Both the position numbers and the translations under genes were made by a program. Below, piece after piece: positions 44,967 through 54,529 of a DNA stretch of 64,000 bases (position 1 is the first letter of the stretch; each line of letters opens with the position of its first letter). The notes under the pieces are model-generated. The model had not been told where the DNA came from, ran no database searches, and saw nothing but the letters and a program-made list of their open reading frames with translations. The DNA is from Akkermansiaceae bacterium (lineage in GTDB: Bacteria > Verrucomicrobiota > Verrucomicrobiia > Verrucomicrobiales > Akkermansiaceae): NCBI GenBank assembly GCA_018402445.1, contig JAGYIT010000007.1:248001-312000 (forward strand), read 5' to 3'.

Positions 44967-47205
44967 TCAGGGCAACTGACGCACCCGGTAGAAGCGTGCC
45001 GGAACATTCGGAGCGGAATCCGTGTAGGTGCTGGTCTGGTCAATCGCGTGAATGAGGGAACTTCGTCCACCGCTGGACCAGTCGTCCAGAGCCTCGGTCC
45101 ATTCGACCTGGTAGCGCGTGCCGGGATTGCTCGACCAGGTAATGGTTTGAATCGCGCCGCTGCTTTTGAAGTCCCGCACGACCAGTGGGTTCGGCGGTCC
45201 CGGGGGCAGGGCCACATTGGGAGCGTCGGCATCCGCCGTGGAGGGAATGATGAAGCTGCCGCCCGTCTGCCAGGTGAAGGAGTCCGGCGTGGTGATGGTC
45301 GCTCCCGCGCTGAACCATCCGGGACCGGCGGTGAAGGCAAAGGCCCCGGGCAGACCGGCGGTTGTGGATCCAATGACCAGGCCGCGCTGGCTCTGATCCG
45401 CGGCGGTCACGATGAGCAGGGTGGTCGCGGTGACGGCGCGGTCGCCGATCTGAAGGGTTTGGGCTTGCTGCGCCTCAACGAATCGGACCGTGGAGCCGTT
45501 CACCAGGCCGAAGCTCCGATCCACGATGCTCGTTGTGGATAGCGGCCCCTGGGTGAAACCGGTGTTTACCGGGCCGGTCGTGCCGGTATCGCTCGGGACA
45601 ATGGCGGTGACGAACATTTGCGGCCCGCTGCCATTGAGCACGGCGTGGACATTGGCGGTTTCCAGGCGGAGTCCTCCGATGCCCGACCCCCACCAACCCG
45701 CATACGGGGTCCTCGAACCGCTGTAGGTCAGCAAATTGACCCATCGCGGTCCCAGATGATGGAGGCTGACGTTCGGGCCGTTGGTGGAGGTTGTTCTAAC
45801 GCTCAAGGTTGCCATGTCGGTGCTGACTTCGCTGGGCAGGAAACCCGCATAAGTGTTGTTTCCGGCGGGGAAGTTCCAGACCTGCCGGTAGCTGTGGCTG
45901 AGGGCGTCGGAGGGGGTCATCCGGTCCGTCACCAGCCAGATCCCGGCGTGGCGCAGGAAGATCACGGCGCGCTTGTGGGTGATTCCGTTGATTGCCTCCC
46001 CGCTGTCACCCAAGGGTAGAAAACGATTGTAAACGCCCTCGCCGCCATAACCGGCGCTGTAGGTTCCCTCGACGTAGTCGAAATCCGCCGAGGTGAACCA
46101 GGGGTTGGGCATGGTGCTGTTAGTGACTGTGGCATTGACGATGCCGCCCTCGTTTTGCGAGCGGCCATCCACCACCACGGTGTTGCACTTGTAGCTGGAG
46201 CCCTCTCCCTGGTAGCTGGCGAAGCCGTTATAATCATCGGCCTGGCTGGCGACCACAAAAGTGGGGTTGTAGGGCGGTGGTCCGGCGCAGGTGAGCAATT
46301 CACGGCCAAAGGCGCTGATTTGGATGCCGTTCTGATCCAACTGCCGATGCCCCCGGCCCGGCGGGGTGTTGGCGAAGTAGAGCCAGTGGGACTTGCTCGC
46401 CCAGCCATTGCGCATCAGATAGAACCCGGCGTAGGGGAAGGCCACCGAAGTCGCCCCGGGCGCTGGATTCCCGCTGTCCAGCATGCCCTGGTAAACGGCG
46501 GTCGCCGTGGGTTCGGTGGTCATAGCAAAATCACCTTGAAGAAACGTGTTGCGCCAGCTCGTGACGATGGCCGGGCTTTCCCAGAGGGCGGGCGGAGCTT
46601 TGGAAGCGTAGGTCGCCATGCGCGGCAGATCTCCCAGCGGGCGCTGCATGTAGGCGGTGGTGCGGTCATACAGGGCGAGCTTGGTTTCCAGCAGGGAAAC
46701 ACCGGGCGTGAAAGCCGCGCCCGCCAGCAGATCATCCAGCTCCCGGATGGATCTGGCGTCGCCCTGATTGTAGTTCGGGGAGCGCTCCAGCATGGCCCCG
46801 TCCGGATAGAACATCCCGTTGCCGTAATCAGCGAGCGCCAGGTCGGTTTGGTTCAACAACTCGGGTGCGCCTTTGAACTCGTTGAGGGCAAAGGCGGCGC
46901 AATACAGGGCATGCAGGCCGGTAAAACGTTGGTTGGGCACGGCACCGGCCTTGTAGTAGCGCAGCAACAGCGCTTCGGAATGATCCGCCATGAGGGAAAG
47001 GCAGACGCGTGCCAGTTCCTCGGCTGGGACCAGCCCGGCGGCTCCCGGCGCGAGCGCGGTGGTGACCGGCGTTTGTCCGATGGTGAGCCAACTCCGATCC
47101 ACCGGAGTCGCTTCCGGGAGGAGTTTGCAATAAATGGCGATGGCTGCGAGCAACTCCTTGACCCGCCACCCCTGGGAGAGCGCGCTTTGGGCGGTGCCGC
47201 CCCAA
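44967..47205 (-). pseudogene. Heparinase II/III-like gene, 5'-truncated
   Basis: About 746 residues of a polysaccharide lyase with a heparinase II/III-like domain are open: helical part (LLLRYYKAGAVPNQRFTGLH, LERSPNYNQGDARSIRE) then the beta-sheet domain (GRGHRQLDQNGIQISAFGRE, DRMTPSDALSHSYRQVW) and a C-terminal tail ending in FYRVRQLP. The frame continues upstream only into the 75-bp repeat, where the only start is TTG at 47291, and no signal peptide is present. The N-terminus has thus been replaced by the repeat junction. Active-site Tyr/His residues lie in the retained part, but export is unlikely without a signal. Confidence 0.75.
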
Positions 47206-47280
47206 CAACCCCCTTTTCCCCGCCCTCCGGTCTGGCCACCGGCTCTTTCAACGGCCTTCACACAAAAAGCAAATTCCTGC
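47206..47280. repeat. 75-bp direct repeat, right copy
   Basis: Identical over 75 bp to 41637-41711. It lies exactly at the junction between the truncated heparinase gene and a transposase remnant. Confidence 0.9.
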
Positions 47281-47560
47281 AGCGCGACCAAGCAGGTCGG
47301 CCAGCGCGCTGTGATCGAACCAATGGCGGTGGAGCCGCCATTCGCTTCCCGGATCGATCAGCCGGTAGAGAACGAGGGGCTGGAGGATCTGATCCCAACG
47401 CGCGCCCTGGCGTCCGGGCGGGAGCTTTTCGAGCCAGAAGGCATCGAGGCCAAGTTGTTGCCAGAGTTCGCAACCGAGACAGCAGGCACCCCATTGACGT
47501 GGATGTTCGAGGCGCATTTGGGAGATGCGAATGCCAATGTTCGGGATGATATTTGCCGGG
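47281..47560 (-). pseudogene. Transposase remnant (DDE type, IS1634/IS4-like)
   Basis: A minus-strand segment reads RLEHPRQWGACCLGCELWQQ then KLPPGRQGARWDQILQPLVLY and HRHWFDHSALADLLGRA, which is the N-terminal half pattern of IS1634/IS4-like transposases. The frame then enters the 75-bp repeat and ends; the DDE catalytic part is missing. The 150 bp between this and the response regulator (to 47706) contains coding-like but unplaced sequence in another frame. Confidence 0.6.
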
Positions 47561-47706
47561 ATCCTTGAGCACCTCCTTGGCGGCGGGCAGCGCCATGTTC
47601 CATGCCCGACTGAGCTTGCCGGGTTTTTCCGGCGCGGGGCGGGGACGAGACCGCGCCCACGAGGCGCTGTCATCGATTGGTCCAAAGCAGGCCTCAAGCG
47701 CTGATC

Positions 47707-48345
47707 TCAAACAAACGGGGAATCCTTGCGGTATTTGTTGGCCGCCTGGGTGCGGCTCTGGACGTGCAGTTTGCGGTAAATCATATTGAGATACCAGCAG
47801 ACGGTGCCGGTGGTGAGTGACAGCTTGTCGGCGATTTCCTTGTTGGCGTAACCCGCGGCCACCAACTCAAGGATCTCCTTTTCGCGCGGGGCCAGCGACT
47901 CGATTTCGTTTTGCTCCGCCGGTTTGGGTTCGCTGAATGCGGCCAGCACCTTGCGGGCGATCTCGCTGGTCATGGGAGCGCCGCCGCGGTGGGCCTCGCT
48001 GATGGCGGCCAGGATTTCCGGGGCGGACGCCTGCTTGAGCAGGTAGCCGCAGGCTCCCGCACGCAGAGCGCGGAAGATGTGTTGGGCGTCGTTATAGACG
48101 GTTAGAATGACCACATTCAGATCGGGCAGGGTCTGTTTGACGAGCGCGGTGACCTCCGCGCCCGACATGTCGGGGAGGTTGAGGTCCATCAGCACCACAT
48201 CGGGATGGAGGGCGGGCAAGCCTGCCACGGCGTCCTGGCCACAACTGTATTCCGCCACGCAGGACAGGTCCGCGCTGGATTCCAGGACACGGATCAGGCT
48301 TTTGCGGAAGCGGGCTTCATCTTCGACGACGGCGACTCGGATCAT
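47707..48345 (-). CDS. NarL/LuxR-type response regulator
   Basis: The 212-residue regulator has a receiver domain (MIRVAVVEDEARFRKSL) with phospho-acceptor Asp in DVVLMDLNLPDM (~residue 54), the T/K switch residues in VILTVYNDAQ and GYLLKQAS, and a LuxR helix-turn-helix (LAPREKEILELVAAGYANKEIADKL). It overlaps the sensor kinase gene by 4 bp (ATGA), so the two are a coupled pair. NarL-type regulators bind short inverted repeats as dimers; the ACCCT/AGGGT motif in this neighbourhood is a possible target (inference). Confidence 0.93.
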   Translation of the reverse strand: MIRVAVVEDEARFRKSLIRVLESSADLSCVAEYSCGQDAVAGLPALHPDVVLMDLNLPDMSGAEVTALVKQTLPDLNVVILTVYNDAQHIFRALRAGACGYLLKQASAPEILAAISEAHRGGAPMTSEIARKVLAAFSEPKPAEQNEIESLAPREKEILELVAAGYANKEIADKLSLTTGTVCWYLNMIYRKLHVQSRTQAANKYRKDSPFV

Positions 48346-51300
48346 GGGCGTGGCGGGGGTTCGATGGGTAGGGTGAAGGTGACGGTGGTGCCGCTCTCAG
48401 GTGTGCTTTGAAGATCGAAGCGGCCGCCGATGTTGGCAAGCCGTTCGCGCATGCCGCGCAGACCGTCGGGCGCGCCGCTGCCGCCGGGGGACTCGATTCC
48501 ATGACCGTTGTCCGCCACGGAGATCGTCAGGACGCCACGCTCGCCGTGGATCAGGATCCTGACTTCGGTGGCCCCGGCGTGGGTGATGACGTTGTTCAGG
48601 GCCTCTTTGAAGGAAAGGAAAAGGTGGTGGCGCTGCTCGGCATTGATGCCCGCGACCAGCGATTCGTTGGCCACTTCAAGTCGGCAACGCAGCCCGGCGC
48701 GCTGCAGCAGGTTCTGCGCGTAACGCGAGAAATAGTCGCCCAGCGAGAGCGTGTTGTCATTGGTGGGGTTGATGGCCCAGACGATTTCATCGAGCGCCGC
48801 CACCAGGCCGCGGGCGCGGGTGCTGATTTCGCCGGTGAGTTCCTGGTGGCCATTCTGCCCGGCGTTGTCGGCACCGGCGAGGTCGCCGAGCAGGCCGATC
48901 TCGGTGAGTCCCACGCCCATTTCATCGTGAAGGTCGCGGGAAATCCGCGCGCGTTCGCGCTCCAGGGCACCCTGTTGTTTCAGTCGTTGGATGCGCTGGA
49001 ATGTCCGCCGCCGCTCCCAGCGCCGGATGCCGAAGCCGAGGGCGGCTGCAAGCGCCAATCCGGCCGCGACTTGCACGCCGGGCACTTCATAGAAATGCGG
49101 TCGGATGCGGAACCGGAAGGCGGTCGCCGATTCATGCCAGACACCCTGGCCGCCGGACATCAGGCGGAATGCGTAATCACCGGGCCGCAGCCGCGGGTAG
49201 CGCACCTCACGATCGGTCGATGGCTCCGACCACTCGGAGTCCACCCCATCCAAGCGCCAGCGGAAAAGCGCCCGCGCCGGGGCGTCCAGGACCGGTGAGG
49301 TGAAGGAAAATGCCAGGTCCCGCCCGGCCGCAGTCAGGACGGGGTCTCCGGCTTGGCGGTTGAAGGTGGCGGGCAGTGCGAGCGGCGAGGCTCCGGAGCG
49401 TTGGTAAAGGGTGGTCCTGTCCGCCATCACGCTCTCAATAAACGCCGCGGGCGGATTTTCGGGTGACCGGACGTTGGCCGGATCCACACGGGCCACGCCA
49501 TCGGTCGTGGCAAACCACAGCAGCCCGGTCTGGTCAGCCACCACCCCCGGGCTGGAGTGCAGGGTGCATTCCTCGCTGGCCATTCCCTCGGCCACGCCGA
49601 TCACCCGGCCTTCTGCGGAGGTTTTTCCGTCATCCATCACCGCCAGCAGATCGGCACGGGAAAACACCTGAATCCCCTTGCGCGTGCCCAGCCACATCCG
49701 CCCCTGGCCGTCTTCCGTGATTTGGCGGATGTCGCCGTCCACCAGTCCCTGCGGTTCGGTGAGTTTCTGCCAGAGCATTTTCCGGCCCGGCGTTTTCAAC
49801 CACTCGTCGTGTTTTCTGGCCCGCTGCTCCGGATCGCCTTCGAATTGCCCGCTTTCTTCGAGTGTCCGCTGCCACTCGGGGCTGGCGAGCAGACCCAGGC
49901 CCTCGCTGGTGCCCGCCCACAGCCGCCCGCTCCGGTCGCGGTAAAACGTCCGCACGGTGGTTCCCGGCAGCCCCCAGCCATAGCCGAATACGCTTTTGTT
50001 GGGGTCGGGATCGAGGCGCAGGATGGAGAGCCCGTCGTAACCCACCCACAGGCTGCCATCTGGATCCGCGTTCAGGGCCGTCACCCGGTTCACAAACGGG
50101 GACATGGCTTCTCCCGTGGTGGACTTGACCGACACCGGTTTGAGTGGGTTCGCCTGGCTGGCCTCCGCTGCCGGGTGGGTCATGCGGAACAATCCCTGTG
50201 GTGTGCCAGCCCACACGTTGTCCGGCTCACTCAGCAGAATCGCACTGATTTCCCGGGCATGCTGCCGGCTTTTCGCGACCTCGCTGAATTTTGTCAGCCC
50301 GCTCCGGGGATCATAGTGGTGCAGTTTGTCACCCAGGGTTCCCACCCACAGGCCCCCATCCCGCGCCGGCCAAAGCGCGGTGATGCCCACTCCCTTCGGC
50401 AGCCCAGAGTTTTCAGCCGGGACCAGTTTCCCGCCAGCGAGACGCAGCAGTCCCTCGCTCCAACTTCCCACCCACAGATTCGAGTGCGCGTCCACGGCCA
50501 GGCTGCTGATCGGTTGCCGGCCCGCCTTCGGAGTGGAGAAAAGCACCTCCACCAACCTCGGCCGCAGGCACAGCAAGCCATCGACCGATCCCACCCACAG
50601 CCGGTTCTCCCGGTCCTGCGCCAGGCTGAGCACCCCCAGCGGACCGGCCAGATCGCGCGGGCTCAGTTGGCTCCAGCGGTCTTCATGGTGACGGAACAAA
50701 CGCTGCTTCGTACCCACCCAGACAGCCCCATCCGCATCCTCCAGCAAACTCGTGGCCAGCGCCGGGGGGAATGGCGTTTCGATCCGTTCCCAAGTCTCGC
50801 CGCGTTTCCGCAGCAGGCCATTCCGGCAGCAAACCCACCAGTCCTTCGAGCGGCCGCGATGCAGGCAGAATACCTCGCCGATGCTCGCGACGCCCGGCAT
50901 CGCCACAGGCTGATAGCGCGCCTCCTGATAGAGGAACAAACCCGCGCTGGTGCCGAGCATCAACGCGCCGTCATCGGCGGCCGCGGCGGCGGTGATTTTC
51001 AGGCCCTTCCCTGGCTTCTCCAGAGCCGGTATCGCCACCTGCCGGTCCCCGTCGATCTTCAAGACGCCATTCGCCGTCACCGCCCTGAAGCCGTCGCCCT
51101 CCGGCAGCAACGCGAGGACCGTCTGCCACGGGCCCTCGCCTCGCAGCCGCTGCCAACCCTCGTCCGTCCGACGGGCGCTTCCCCGCTGCCCGAAGACCCA
51201 CGGCGTGCCGTCCGGCCCGCGCGTCCAGCCGCGGTAGAGGATCGGATAGGGATCTCGGATCGGGCCGTGGTCGAGGCCTTCGGATCGGGCAAACTCCACC

Positions 51301-51554
51301 CCGTCGAACCGCAGCAGATGATTGGGTGTCAGGCACCAGATGAAACCATCCGGCGTCTGCTCCACCGCATGCACGGCCATCTCCGGCATGCCCTCTTCCC
51401 GGCCATAATGGGTGACCGTGAACGCATCGAGCAGGTTGTCGATTTCCGGCCGTGCATGCACCGCCCCGATATCTAACACCATCACCGCACCCATCACTCC
51501 CAGCCAGCGGCAGCGCCGCGGTGATCGGGGTGATTCACGATGGGTCATGCGCAA
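48342..51554 (-). CDS. Sensor histidine kinase with two-component regulator propeller
   Basis: The 1070-residue hybrid-type sensor begins with an exported region and a large periplasmic beta-propeller (residues ~40-700, repeats such as DGALMLGTSAGLFLYQE, DGSLWVGYDGLSILRLD, RLWAGTSEGLGLL), then a Y_Y_Y-type domain (PRLRPGDYAFRLMS). One membrane helix lies near residue 810 (AAGLALAAALGFGIRRW). The HisKA_3 phospho-His is in RARISRDLHDEMGVGLTEI and the ATPase N-box is EALNNVITHAGATEV, with DNGHGI and GLRGMRERLA. Propeller sensors of this type often detect oligosaccharides. It is divergent from the PEP-CTERM repeat-protein gene, with a motif copy between them. Confidence 0.92.
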   Translation of the reverse strand: MRMTHRESPRSPRRCRWLGVMGAVMVLDIGAVHARPEIDNLLDAFTVTHYGREEGMPEMAVHAVEQTPDGFIWCLTPNHLLRFDGVEFARSEGLDHGPIRDPYPILYRGWTRGPDGTPWVFGQRGSARRTDEGWQRLRGEGPWQTVLALLPEGDGFRAVTANGVLKIDGDRQVAIPALEKPGKGLKITAAAAADDGALMLGTSAGLFLYQEARYQPVAMPGVASIGEVFCLHRGRSKDWWVCCRNGLLRKRGETWERIETPFPPALATSLLEDADGAVWVGTKQRLFRHHEDRWSQLSPRDLAGPLGVLSLAQDRENRLWVGSVDGLLCLRPRLVEVLFSTPKAGRQPISSLAVDAHSNLWVGSWSEGLLRLAGGKLVPAENSGLPKGVGITALWPARDGGLWVGTLGDKLHHYDPRSGLTKFSEVAKSRQHAREISAILLSEPDNVWAGTPQGLFRMTHPAAEASQANPLKPVSVKSTTGEAMSPFVNRVTALNADPDGSLWVGYDGLSILRLDPDPNKSVFGYGWGLPGTTVRTFYRDRSGRLWAGTSEGLGLLASPEWQRTLEESGQFEGDPEQRARKHDEWLKTPGRKMLWQKLTEPQGLVDGDIRQITEDGQGRMWLGTRKGIQVFSRADLLAVMDDGKTSAEGRVIGVAEGMASEECTLHSSPGVVADQTGLLWFATTDGVARVDPANVRSPENPPAAFIESVMADRTTLYQRSGASPLALPATFNRQAGDPVLTAAGRDLAFSFTSPVLDAPARALFRWRLDGVDSEWSEPSTDREVRYPRLRPGDYAFRLMSGGQGVWHESATAFRFRIRPHFYEVPGVQVAAGLALAAALGFGIRRWERRRTFQRIQRLKQQGALERERARISRDLHDEMGVGLTEIGLLGDLAGADNAGQNGHQELTGEISTRARGLVAALDEIVWAINPTNDNTLSLGDYFSRYAQNLLQRAGLRCRLEVANESLVAGINAEQRHHLFLSFKEALNNVITHAGATEVRILIHGERGVLTISVADNGHGIESPGGSGAPDGLRGMRERLANIGGRFDLQSTPESGTTVTFTLPIEPPPRP

Positions 51555-51730
51555 ACGCTAGTGAAACCGCCCGGAAAAAAAAGTCACAAGTGGCCGCGCC
51601 ACCCCGGCAGGCCGGTCGGGCGGCCCCCGCTCCTTGACCGTGATCAAGCCGCCGCCCCCCCGGAAATCCTTTGATCGGCGGGATCCGCAGCCTGTGTGGC
51701 GCTCATCGCCAGCCGCCCGCACCCTGCACC

Positions 51731-51762
51731 CGACCCTATACTTTTGTAGGGTAGGCAGAACC
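51731..51762 (+). promoter_or_regulatory. ACCCT-type inverted motif, copy 2
   Basis: ACCCT-N10-AGGGT with TTTTG in the spacer, followed by AGGCAGAACC. It lies in the 330-bp divergent region between the sensor kinase and the repeat-protein gene, 123 bp before the ATG at 51885. It is the closest match to copy 3. Confidence 0.7.
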
Positions 51763-51830
51763 TTCCGAACGGCTAGTTTGACGATGATCATGCGGTTATC
51801 CGCAGGCAATGACCCCTCGTTTCTCTGCAA

Positions 51831-51978
51831 AAACCCCGCGATCCCATCGCATTTCAATCCACCAACAACCATCCCGAAAAACCCATGAAAAACCACCGCT
51901 TCAATCCCTTCCGCACCGGCCTCGCCGCCGCCACCCTCACCTTCACCCTGCTCGCCGCCGGCCCGGCCGTGGCAGCCA
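51831..51978. repeat. 148-bp identical leader repeat, copy 1
   Basis: Identical to 54382-54529. It covers 54 bp upstream of the ATG and the whole signal-peptide coding region of the 504-residue repeat protein. Confidence 0.9.
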
Positions 51979-53399
51979 ACATCTGGGACGGAGGAGGCTT
52001 TGTCGATGACTGGAACGCGCCAAACAACTGGGACGACGATGTTGCTCCGGTGGCGAACGCCACTTTGACTTTCGCCGGCAATACCCGGAATGAGACGAAC
52101 AACAACACCTTGGTCAATCGCCAATACAACGGCTTCCTTTTCACCAACGACGGCAGCGCTGGCAATACGAATGCCTTCACTCTCTCGGGCAACGCCATCA
52201 CCCTCGGCGGCAACATCACCACGACGAAAAATACGGCTGGGGCGACGATCACCGACATCATCGATCTGGACATGATTCTTAATGGCAATCGGACCATCAC
52301 CACGAACCATCAGAATAGCTCGGTCCAACACAATCTAATCATCAGTGGCGACATCAGCGAGACCGCTACGCCGCGCAACCTCACCAAGGCAGGCAGTGGT
52401 CAACTCACCCTCACAGGTTCAAACTCCTTCAGCGGGACGCTTGGCATCTTCGGTACGCTCAACGCCAACAGCATCGCCAACGTCGGCACGAACAGCGCCC
52501 TCGGCACGGGCAACACCATCAGGATCGGCGTTAGCGGAGGGACGGGCACGCTGAACATGACGGCCGGCGCGGCGAGCACCAATCGTCAGATCCAGATCGG
52601 CAGTGGGTCCGCGAACACGAACACCGGCGGGGCAAGGATCAACAACAACACGACCAATGGCGCCGGCACGCTGGTCTTCACGAATACCGCCAATGCTGAG
52701 TTCAATGTCCTGAACGGCACCGCCATCACCGGCCGCACGCTCACGCTGGGCGGCGCGAATACCGATGCGAACGAAATCCAGGGCATCATCGCCGACAACA
52801 ACACCGTAGGCGGCGGCACCATCGGTGTGACCAAGGAGGGCGCCGGCAGATGGATTCTCTCCAACGCGGACAACTCCTACACTGGCACCACGTCCGTGAA
52901 TGGGGGCACCTTGATCGTCAATGGCAACATCTCCACCAGCAGCCTGACCACGGTCAATACCGGCGGCACACTCGGAGGATCGGGAACCGTGGGATCGACC
53001 TCCGTGATCGGCGGAACATTCGCTCCCGGCAATAGCATTGATAGTTTCAATATTATAGGTGATCTCACGCTCGGCCCTGACAGTTTCAGCAACTTTGAAA
53101 TCAGCGCCGCGGATAACATTTCCGACCTCGCGATTGTCTCCGCGCAGCTCAATTTCGGTGGGACTCTCAATGTTTCCAACATAGCAGGGGTTCTGGCTGT
53201 TGGAAATACCTTCAATCTGTTCGACTTCGCCTCCAAGAGTGGCACTTTCAGCTCGGTCAATCTGCCGACTCTCAGTTCCGGGTTGGAATGGAATCAGGAC
53301 AATCTTTACACGACCGGCGTGATCTCGGTGATCCCCGAGCCCGGGGCCGCGCTGCTCGGAGGTCTCGGCCTGCTCGCCCTGCTGCGCCGCAGACGCTGA
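51885..53399 (+). CDS. PEP-CTERM autotransporter-repeat surface protein
   Basis: The 504-residue protein has a signal peptide (MKNHRFNPFRTGLAAATL..., cleavage near residue 31) and Gly/Asn/Thr-rich beta-strand repeats of the autotransporter-associated type (NLTKAGSGQLTLTGSN, GRTLTLGGANTDANEIQG, TKEGAGRWILSNADNSYTG). It ends in a PEP-CTERM sorting signal: PEPGAALLGGLGLLALLRRRR shows the Pro-Glu-Pro motif, a hydrophobic stretch and an Arg cluster. An exosortase (not in this window) would process it. It is likely exported and displayed or deposited outside the cell. Residues 1-~290 are nearly identical to the protein at 54436. Confidence 0.9.
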   Translation: MKNHRFNPFRTGLAAATLTFTLLAAGPAVAANIWDGGGFVDDWNAPNNWDDDVAPVANATLTFAGNTRNETNNNTLVNRQYNGFLFTNDGSAGNTNAFTLSGNAITLGGNITTTKNTAGATITDIIDLDMILNGNRTITTNHQNSSVQHNLIISGDISETATPRNLTKAGSGQLTLTGSNSFSGTLGIFGTLNANSIANVGTNSALGTGNTIRIGVSGGTGTLNMTAGAASTNRQIQIGSGSANTNTGGARINNNTTNGAGTLVFTNTANAEFNVLNGTAITGRTLTLGGANTDANEIQGIIADNNTVGGGTIGVTKEGAGRWILSNADNSYTGTTSVNGGTLIVNGNISTSSLTTVNTGGTLGGSGTVGSTSVIGGTFAPGNSIDSFNIIGDLTLGPDSFSNFEISAADNISDLAIVSAQLNFGGTLNVSNIAGVLAVGNTFNLFDFASKSGTFSSVNLPTLSSGLEWNQDNLYTTGVISVIPEPGAALLGGLGLLALLRRRR

Positions 53400-53447
53400 G
53401 CGGCCGGTGTTTCAGTACCGCGCTGGCACGTTAAATTGACTTCCAAC

Positions 53448-54209
53448 ATGAAAACCCGCAGCGCACGATCCAAGCACCGATCCGCCGGAGCATTCACCCT
53501 GGTGGAATTACTCGTGGTCATTCTCATCATCGTCGTCCTGACCGCGCTATCGTTCATGGGAGTCAGAAAATTCAGGGGCATGGCCGACAAGGTGGCGGCT
53601 ACCCGCAGCATTTCCCAACTCCAGATCGCCAATGCCGGCTACGCGGCCGATCACAACGGGAGATATGTGCCGGTCTATGTCTTTGATGAGGATAAGCTAA
53701 ATACGGGCTTTTGGTTCAACAATGCGAGCTTCCTGAGTAATCTGTATGGGGAGGACACCATCATCAAGAACAACACCATTCCTCCCGGCATGCTGGACCC
53801 GGTTGTGATGCGGGCGAAAAAGAAAGATCACGACAAGTACTTCGCCAACTTCGGCTACAATCATGAAGGTTTCTCCGGTCCGGGCACGGGATGGGGCAAC
53901 GCGGGCACCGTCCAAGCCTGGCGCGTCAGCCAGATCGTCTCGCCGGAGCGCAGTTGCGCCTTCATCACCTGCACGTCTGCGATTGCCAAATACAACGGCC
54001 GCTCGCTGTGGAAGGATGCTGCCGCCGTGGAGGGCAAAACCGGGGACGGCAAGATCGCCTACCGCCACGCGGGCGGGAAGGCGCTCGTCGTCTATTTCGA
54101 CGGCCATGTCGGGGAAATTTCGATGCAGGAGATCGAACAGTTCGACCGCCACGCCGAGCCATCCATGAGAGGCAGAAAACACCCCTTTTGGAATCCCGAC
54201 GGGAAGTGA
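53448..54209 (+). CDS. Prepilin-like protein with H-X-DG motif
   Basis: The ATG at 53448 gives 253 residues with a basic leader and GAFTLVELLVVILIIVVLT, a prepilin-type motif. The C-terminal part has RHAGGKALVVYFDGHVGEI, the H-X9/10-DG pattern of the prepilin-associated proteins that are abundant in Planctomycetes and Verrucomicrobia. These are thought to be pseudopilin-like surface or secretion components; specific roles are unknown. It lies between two related repeat-protein genes, 48 bp behind the first. Confidence 0.85.
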   Translation: MKTRSARSKHRSAGAFTLVELLVVILIIVVLTALSFMGVRKFRGMADKVAATRSISQLQIANAGYAADHNGRYVPVYVFDEDKLNTGFWFNNASFLSNLYGEDTIIKNNTIPPGMLDPVVMRAKKKDHDKYFANFGYNHEGFSGPGTGWGNAGTVQAWRVSQIVSPERSCAFITCTSAIAKYNGRSLWKDAAAVEGKTGDGKIAYRHAGGKALVVYFDGHVGEISMQEIEQFDRHAEPSMRGRKHPFWNPDGK

Positions 54210-54280
54210 CCGCCCCCCAAGGACTCCGCCGTCGCACTCCGATGAAACAGGCCCGTTCTTTCCCGCCCCATGCTCCGGCC

Positions 54281-54313
54281 CGACCCTATGATTTTTGCAG
54301 GGTAGGCAGAACC
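54281..54313 (+). promoter_or_regulatory. ACCCT-type inverted motif, copy 3
   Basis: ACCCT-N11-AGGGT with five T in the core, followed by AGGCAGAACCC. It is 122 bp upstream of the ATG at 54436, the same distance as copy 2 has to its gene. Confidence 0.7.
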
Positions 54314-54381
54314 CAAAGAAACGCTATTTTGAAAAAGATCACGCGGACATCCACCGCCAAATCCCCGTCAACCCACTACAG

Positions 54382-54529
54382 AAACCCCGCGATCCCATCG
54401 CATTTCAATCCACCAACAACCATCCCGAAAAACCCATGAAAAACCACCGCTTCAATCCCTTCCGCACCGGCCTCGCCGCCGCCACCCTCACCTTCACCCT
54501 GCTCGCCGCCGGCCCGGCCGTGGCAGCCA
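54382..54529. repeat. 148-bp identical leader repeat, copy 2
   Basis: Identical to 51831-51978, offset 2551 bp. It covers the leader and signal-peptide codons of the 860-residue repeat protein. Confidence 0.9.

Noticed and set aside
47560..47706. Coding-like segment (minus strand, AWNMALPAAKEVLKDPGKYH) between the transposase remnant and the response regulator
   Set aside because: Looks protein-like but is in a different frame from the transposase remnant, has no clear start and matches no family I know; too little to annotate as a gene.
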